This document shows, in pieces, positions 21,397-25,738 of a stretch of 25,738 nt of DNA. Made by a program: the position numbers and the translations under genes. Under the pieces are notes generated by a model. It was not told the origin of the DNA, did not search any database, and saw only the letters and a program-made list of their open reading frames with translations. The stretch spans positions 1-25,738 of the forward strand of contig CAJUKA010000058.1 in the NCBI GenBank assembly GCA_910586585.1, in the 5' to 3' direction. Source of the stretch: an uncultured Lachnospiraceae bacterium. GTDB taxonomy: Bacteria > Bacillota > Clostridia > Lachnospirales > Lachnospiraceae. The first letter of the stretch is position 1; each line of letters opens with the position of its first letter.

Positions 21397-22557
21397 TCAA
21401 TGTTCTATTCTCTGTCGTACTTTATCAATTCTTTTCCATCGACCCAAACGCTCCTGCTGATCACAAGCAAGTACTTCTACCAAAAATCTGCTGATTTCCC
21501 AGAATATCTGCTTTGTCTCATCATTCATTTTTGTATATTCATGCATAATGGAATGTAATTTTTTCGCGAAATCTCCCCCTTTTACATTTTTTAAATCTGT
21601 CAATGTTTTTGCTTCTGTCACCTCTATTATCTTGAAAAGGCTATCTATAAAGTCTCCTACTTGTTCTATCCCTAACGCAAATATCCATTGATTGATACGA
21701 TCATAAAGCTCTTTGCGTTTTGGAATTTGTTCTTCTGAACGTTCGAAATGATCGCCTTCTACTACCCATGAAAAACAAATATGCTGTTGCGTACCTATTT
21801 TATCACTCTTTATCACTTCATAATCTGCATTCTGCTCCATCAACATTCCTACAAAAGATTCATCTGGCAGAATCTTTAGAATCTTGTCCTTTATGCCAGC
21901 ATAATCAAGAGTAGACATAAAATCCGGACGAAAACCTGGCCCATCCATATTATATATTTTTCCAATTCTGCGCTTTATTGCATCCTCACATGTCATAGCA
22001 GCATAAACTGCTAAATTTCCCCCTTTGGAGTGTCCTCCCAAGTATATCCTAAGATTTTTCTTTCTGGCAAGTAGTTTTGCCACTTGGTTCAAATACTCTG
22101 TACTTTTGATCTGCGCCCCTACAGGAGTACGGTAAGCCATATAAAAATCTTCCTTCCACCCTATCAACGAGTCATCTGTTCCCCTAAAAGACAGAAATAT
22201 ATCCCCATTTCCTAACAAAAATGTGACCGCACAAAACTGCACATCCTCGTCCGCATTTGTTTCCTCAACTAGATAATTGGCCTTTGTGCTCCGGTATCTG
22301 CGACAAAATGCTATCTTATAAAAAAGCTCTCTATTTTTATCAAGTTCCCATTTCACAGAGATAAAATTGCGCCAATCCATCTGCTGTGCTACATCACATA
22401 GTGCGATAGCGGGTTCATTATCTTCAATTCCTGGAATAATTCCATTGAAAATAAAGTAAGAAAGATGTGAAAAAACAAGTCCATCAATTTCGCAAAAGGG
22501 CTTTTCCGCAAAGGTAAAGCCCCCAAATTCATATACATATGAAATTATGTCTCCCAT
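21397..22557 (-). CDS. Mbeg1-like alpha/beta-hydrolase (DUF2974)
   Basis: A 386-residue lipase-like protein. The nucleophile elbow GGHSKGG (174-180, S177) is preceded by FRGTDDSLIGWKEDF (124-138), where the Mbeg1-like family has its oxyanion-type loop. A downstream MDGPGF segment (about 204-209) is conserved in the family, and the likely acid and histidine lie further on (VEGDHF). Members are widespread in Firmicutes; no substrate is established to my knowledge. There is no signal peptide, so it is cytosolic. The start has GGAGGA about 11 bases upstream. Its stop codon lies about 15 bases from operator-like site 4 of the uxaB region. Confidence 0.88.
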   Translation of the reverse strand: MGDIISYVYEFGGFTFAEKPFCEIDGLVFSHLSYFIFNGIIPGIEDNEPAIALCDVAQQMDWRNFISVKWELDKNRELFYKIAFCRRYRSTKANYLVEETNADEDVQFCAVTFLLGNGDIFLSFRGTDDSLIGWKEDFYMAYRTPVGAQIKSTEYLNQVAKLLARKKNLRIYLGGHSKGGNLAVYAAMTCEDAIKRRIGKIYNMDGPGFRPDFMSTLDYAGIKDKILKILPDESFVGMLMEQNADYEVIKSDKIGTQQHICFSWVVEGDHFERSEEQIPKRKELYDRINQWIFALGIEQVGDFIDSLFKIIEVTEAKTLTDLKNVKGGDFAKKLHSIMHEYTKMNDETKQIFWEISRFLVEVLACDQQERLGRWKRIDKVRQRIEH

Positions 22558-22645
22558 AAAAAATTAAGTCCTCCATTTTTAGGTAGAATCTTTTGCTGCC
22601 TTAGAAGTATTTTCCACACGACTCCGCCATGTCCGAGCCTCAAAT

Positions 22646-22674
22646 TGCCGATTAGAAAAATGAATACATCGGCA
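22646..22674 (-). terminator. Weak hairpin between DUF3810 and Mbeg1-like genes
   Basis: Perfect 7-bp arms TGCCGAT / ATCGGCA with a 15-nt loop, 21 bases past the DUF3810 stop. The T-content afterwards is low (AATTTGAGG), so it may only attenuate. Confidence 0.35.
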
Positions 22675-22695
22675 TGAGTTCTTTAATCTAGTCCT

Positions 22696-23919
22696 TCAAT
22701 ACAATGTGCCATCATAGTATTCTAAAAGCAGCCCCACAACATTATTATATTGCAATACGCCTTCTTCAACACCATTTAATTTTAAAGTTGTATCCATGAA
22801 TGTATTGGATACTTTTTTAACAGTAGCTGTACTAACAACTGCTTTTTTTTCAACTTCCTGCCAATTTTCTTTTGTCAGAAAAATATTATCCTCTGCCACA
22901 ACATCACGGATTCTAATATGGCTTTTATAAACACTTCCATTTTTTTCAATTGATTCAATAAAATCTTTATTTACATAATCTAATACACTTAAATATCCAC
23001 AATACTGTAGAAACGGATCGTCTGAACGAATACAAGCCAAAAATCCAATCAGATTCGCGTCATCTTCATAGATAAATCCTTTTGTATGGGCAAGTTCATG
23101 ACAAACAGTAGGTGCTACATTAGTAATATACATCACAGAATTAATATTCGCTTCCATAGAAAATGGAAAATAATAACCCATAATATACTGTTGGCTAAAA
23201 AATTCAGAACATGTTAAATATTTAGGCGTCACATAAAAACCAGATAGTTGATCATAGTCCTCGCCAAGCTTTTTCATAGCCTGCCTTGAAGCTTCAATCA
23301 AATCTCCATCATAATATACAGCGCCACTGTCATCATGATCGACTTCATCTGCAAGGGTATTGCACTGCGCAACAATATAATCCCTAAGCGCTGCCAAATC
23401 TTTTTTTGTATAGGCTTTTGATTGCTCCTTGTTCTGTGAATATGTAGTGGTTTGTACTATCACATTGCCAGAAGTACTTGCAACCAGTGTGTCAGGCTCT
23501 GCGGCATGTGCCATATACTTTTCCGAAAAGCTAGAGCCATGGTATAAAATAAAACAGTTTAATGTCATCACATAACAAACAATAAGTACTGTCCATGCAT
23601 AAAATATGCCAAATTTTCTAACAGCTTTTTTGAATTTTCTTTTACAAATGAGGTTATATACACAAAGACAGATTCCAAACAAGGTGATTGCCACGGCCAA
23701 AACAAGCATAATCTCGCCTACGCTGATTGGCACCATACTCGTAAGGCGTGCGTAGGTATTTAGCCATATCGGAAAAATATGTTTGATATACCAATCACTG
23801 AATGGAACACTTTTCCATGATGCAATATTTAATATTATAACACCTATCATGCCTATTGCAAACAAAATCTTGTGCAATTTTTCTTTGCCTACTTTTTTTC
23901 CTCCGCTTCTATCCATCAT
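22696..23919 (-). CDS. DUF3810-family membrane protein with HELAH zinc-protease motif
   Basis: A 407-residue protein. Three hydrophobic segments (about 16-34, 64-90, 104-126) anchor it. The long extracytoplasmic part carries the gluzincin-like HELAH (274-278), followed by EDDAN (285-289), which places an acidic third ligand about 10 residues on. This matches the DUF3810 pattern and suggests a membrane-anchored metallopeptidase; no activity has been shown that I know of. ATG 23919 follows GGAGG by 6 bases; a second ATG is adjacent. Upstream lies a GTGAA-CA-TTCAC palindrome (23999-24010) next to a possible promoter. Confidence 0.85.
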   Translation of the reverse strand: MMDRSGGKKVGKEKLHKILFAIGMIGVIILNIASWKSVPFSDWYIKHIFPIWLNTYARLTSMVPISVGEIMLVLAVAITLFGICLCVYNLICKRKFKKAVRKFGIFYAWTVLIVCYVMTLNCFILYHGSSFSEKYMAHAAEPDTLVASTSGNVIVQTTTYSQNKEQSKAYTKKDLAALRDYIVAQCNTLADEVDHDDSGAVYYDGDLIEASRQAMKKLGEDYDQLSGFYVTPKYLTCSEFFSQQYIMGYYFPFSMEANINSVMYITNVAPTVCHELAHTKGFIYEDDANLIGFLACIRSDDPFLQYCGYLSVLDYVNKDFIESIEKNGSVYKSHIRIRDVVAEDNIFLTKENWQEVEKKAVVSTATVKKVSNTFMDTTLKLNGVEEGVLQYNNVVGLLLEYYDGTLY

Positions 23920-23998
23920 TTTTTCCTCCAGTAAATGTCATCGACAACTGTTTCATATATATTTTAACGCATTATTATTATTAAAATATAAATAAATT

Positions 23999-24010
23999 GT
24001 GAACATTCAC
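23999..24010. promoter_or_regulatory. Palindrome at the DUF3810 promoter region
   Basis: GTGAA and TTCAC around CA, perfect 5-bp arms. On the minus strand it overlaps TTCACA, which with TAATAA 17 bp further makes a weak promoter pair. Candidate operator; short enough to be chance. Confidence 0.3.
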
Positions 24011-24073
24011 CAAAAGAAAACAAAAATCAATCTATCTTACCGAAACCAAAAATTAATTCCAAATATAACATTA

Positions 24074-25339
24074 TTACACAATAAATGACTCATATCTTCC
24101 CGTATCAATCAGACTGATATTTGCATTCAGATACACGCCATTCTCACGATAATCCATATTGTACACTATCGCATTGTCATTCAGATATGATACGATATCT
24201 CCTCTTTCATAAGGAATCAATAAATCGCAAACCTTATATTCTTTGGAAAGCTTCCCAGCAATCAATGTCAGTAGCGTCTCAATACCATTTTGTGACTTGG
24301 CTGACATATATATTCGATCTTCCCCCTGTACTACCGCAGATTCACCCATTCCACACAAATCCGCTTTATTGTACACATAAATCATTGGTATTTTTTCTGC
24401 TCCAAGTTCCCTCAACGTTTCCTCTGTCACCTTAATATGCTCCATATAATTTTCATTGGAATAATCCACGACATGGATAAGTAAATCAGCCTCCTGAACT
24501 TCCTCTAATGTCGAGCGAAACGCTTTTACAAGATTATGCGGCAAATTTGAAATAAATCCCACGGTATCTGATAACAAAAATGCATTTTGACTTGGCGGCA
24601 CAATTCTTCTGACAGTTGTATCGAGTGTCGCAAAAAGCATATCATTTTCAAACACTTTCTTCTCTTCATCCTCAGCATATGTGGAAAGTAGAGAATTCAT
24701 GATTGTGGATTTACCAGCATTCGTATATCCTGTCAAAGATACTCTTGGAATACCTGAATCAGCCCTCTTTTTGCGCTGTATTTTTCGCTCTCCTGTAATG
24801 TTCTCAAGTTCACGCTTCATATTTGTGAGGCGCTGTTCCAACCGCCGTCTATCCAATTCAAGCTTTTTCTCGCCTGCGCCTTTGTTACTCATGGCGCCGC
24901 TTGCACCACCTTGTCTTGACAGTGCATCATGGAGCCCAACAAGTCTAGGAAGCATATATTGCAGTCGTGCTGTCTCGACTTGAAGTTTTGCTTCTCTTGT
25001 TCTCGCCCTTGTGGAAAATATCTCTAATATGAGTGTTGTCCGATCCATAACCGGACAGTCTAATTCCTTTTGTAGATTTCTAAGCTGTATCGGAGATAAA
25101 CCATTATCAAATATTACAAGATCTGCCTCCAATGCCCTTATCATATCATATACTTCCCGCACTTTTCCTGCACCAATATAAGTAGATGCATTTGTACTGT
25201 CCATATTCTGTTCCAAACATCCAACAGGCTGCATGTCACACGCCTTCACTAAGCTCATCATTTCATCTATTGCAAATTGAGACTTCTCCGTTTTTCTGTC
25301 TACAGTTTTATTTACCCCTACAATAAGCGCTCTTTCCAT
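24074..25339 (-). CDS. hflX: GTPase HflX
   Basis: Ribosome-associated GTPase that splits stalled or stress-paused 70S ribosomes. The 421 residues give the family order: an HflX N-terminal domain with the IGAGKVREV glycine loop (55-63), a coiled coil (about 155-190, KKLELDRRRLEQRL), then the G domain with G1 GYTNAGKST (204-212), G3 DTVGF (258-262), G4 NKAD (324-327) and G5 SAK near 344, and a short C-terminal domain. ATG 25339 has GGAGG at 6 bases. The leader carries the ATCGC-TGC-GCGAT hairpin at 25357-25373. There is no hfq next to it, unlike in enterobacteria. No strong terminator was found after the stop. Confidence 0.97.
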   Translation of the reverse strand: MERALIVGVNKTVDRKTEKSQFAIDEMMSLVKACDMQPVGCLEQNMDSTNASTYIGAGKVREVYDMIRALEADLVIFDNGLSPIQLRNLQKELDCPVMDRTTLILEIFSTRARTREAKLQVETARLQYMLPRLVGLHDALSRQGGASGAMSNKGAGEKKLELDRRRLEQRLTNMKRELENITGERKIQRKKRADSGIPRVSLTGYTNAGKSTIMNSLLSTYAEDEEKKVFENDMLFATLDTTVRRIVPPSQNAFLLSDTVGFISNLPHNLVKAFRSTLEEVQEADLLIHVVDYSNENYMEHIKVTEETLRELGAEKIPMIYVYNKADLCGMGESAVVQGEDRIYMSAKSQNGIETLLTLIAGKLSKEYKVCDLLIPYERGDIVSYLNDNAIVYNMDYRENGVYLNANISLIDTGRYESFIV

Positions 25340-25356
25340 AATAAACCTCCTATTCT

Positions 25357-25373
25357 AAATCGCTGCGCGATTT
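25357..25373. repeat. Palindromic hairpin in the hflX leader
   Basis: AAATCGC-TGC-GCGATTT, a perfect 7-bp stem ending about 10 bases before the hflX ribosome-binding site. Its core TCGCTGCGCGA also occurs in both 27-bp repeats at 16690 and 16807, and a variant (ATCGC-TTC-GCGAT) at 21287-21299. This suggests a small dispersed palindrome. Confidence 0.65.
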
Positions 25374-25403
25374 TACTGACCAGCAAAAATTAAGTTTTGT
25401 TGT

Positions 25404-25409
25404 ATTATA
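25404..25409 (-). promoter_or_regulatory. Candidate -10 box of hflX
   Basis: Minus strand TATAAT in an AT-rich stretch, about 65 bases before the hflX start. No convincing -35 is found at 16-18 bp. Confidence 0.35.
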
Positions 25410-25493
25410 AATACTGTGTCACATACTCATTTATTTGATACCATTCTGATTCATTTAATCATTCATTCGTTGTCCAGAAATACATATGAAACA

Positions 25494-25553
25494 AAGAAAG
25501 CTTCATTCCGGCAGCAAAAACTTGGGAGGATACTGTCATGAAGAAGCTTTCTT
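25494..25553 (+). promoter_or_regulatory. Inverted repeat enclosing the ribosome-binding site of the 51-codon ORF
   Basis: AAGAAAGCTTC (25494-25504) pairs perfectly with GAAGCTTTCTT (25543-25553, codons 2-6 of the ORF). The 38-nt loop contains the GGGAGGA site and the start codon. Such a stem could control translation of the ORF; this is inference. Confidence 0.4.
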
Positions 25554-25693
25554 GTAAGGATTACTATATTGAAAAAGAGTTAAGTGAAAAGCATTTAAAA
25601 TGCTTATTCGTGATGGAGTTATCACGAATCTGTAAACAATATAACAAATTGTCTGACAATTGTCAATACCTTCCATTAATTTTCTCAGAATAA
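25538..25693 (+). CDS. 51-residue small protein, unknown
   Basis: Too short for usual ORF cut-offs but preceded by GGGAGGA with 7-base spacing, among the best ribosome-binding sites here. The product starts MKKLSCKDYYIEKELSEKHL and ends with SDNCQYLPLIFSE. It contains four cysteines, no membrane helix and a Lys/Glu-rich first half that looks helical. I do not recognise it. It is divergent from hflX. The inverted repeat at 25494-25553 surrounds its start. A real gene is likely from the ribosome-binding site and codon use, but homologues would be needed to confirm it. Confidence 0.5.
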   Translation: MKKLSCKDYYIEKELSEKHLKCLFVMELSRICKQYNKLSDNCQYLPLIFSE

Positions 25694-25738
25694 ACGCATG
25701 AACAGATACTCTCTAATTGCCATCCAATTATTTGGTGA

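Overview
The window reads like an AT-rich chromosomal segment of a gut Firmicute, most likely a Lachnospiraceae/Clostridia species. The basis is strong AGGAGG-type ribosome-binding sites, ATP-type PEP carboxykinase, a SleB-type cell-wall hydrolase, Mbeg1-like (DUF2974) and DUF3810 membrane metalloprotease-like proteins, and a compact hexuronate operon. Almost every gene lies on the minus strand. The exception is one small plus-strand island (HTH-methyltransferase plus HAD phosphatase, 10086-11715) and a short plus-strand ORF at the right edge. No rRNA, tRNA, CRISPR array or complete insertion sequence was seen.

Layout. 1-393: 3'-truncated VanZ-like gene ending beside a GC-rich hairpin at the window edge. 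561-2410: pckA with its own promoter and terminator. 2498-4076: hemerythrin-unknown-receiver protein behind a long structured leader. 4151-8638: minus-strand cluster thrC, small membrane protein, deoC, Xaa-Pro aminopeptidase. 8677-9865: orphan HipA-like kinase. 10014-11757: divergent XRE-methyltransferase fusion and Cof-type HAD hydrolase. 11818-13719: SleB-like hydrolase, acidic-tail membrane protein, a CPBP-protease remnant and a His-less HPr-like protein. 13993-14782: HIT-family protein and an unrecognised 99-residue protein. 14855-21044: hexuronate operon uxaB-uxaA-kdgK-SDR-eda. 21397-25339: Mbeg1-like hydrolase, DUF3810 protein and hflX. 25538-25693: 51-residue ORF.

How the genes work together. 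The operon at 14855-20915 encodes the lower galacturonate (pectin-monomer) route: tagaturonate reductase (UxaB), altronate dehydratase (UxaA), KDG kinase (KdgK) and KDPG aldolase (Eda), giving pyruvate and glyceraldehyde-3-phosphate. A KduD/gluconate-5-dehydrogenase-like SDR could feed diketouronates or gluconates into the same pool. UxaC, transporters and a regulator are not in the window. Upstream of uxaB there are several near-palindromic 14-mers of LacI-family style, one overlapping the inferred transcription start. PckA and the Crh-like HPr homologue fit general carbon control.

The most unusual items are: (i) an orphan HipA-like kinase whose promoter carries an inverted repeat, divergent from an XRE-methyltransferase fusion with its own palindrome; (ii) an HPr homologue without the catalytic histidine but with the regulatory serine motif; (iii) a multi-stem intergenic element of about 210 bp upstream of uxaB; (iv) a 42-bp terminator duplicated exactly; (v) 27-bp direct repeats around a large nested palindrome inside the hexuronate operon; (vi) a hemerythrin-receiver protein with a middle domain that is not confidently assigned. 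All functions are inferred by reading the sequence; no database search was run.
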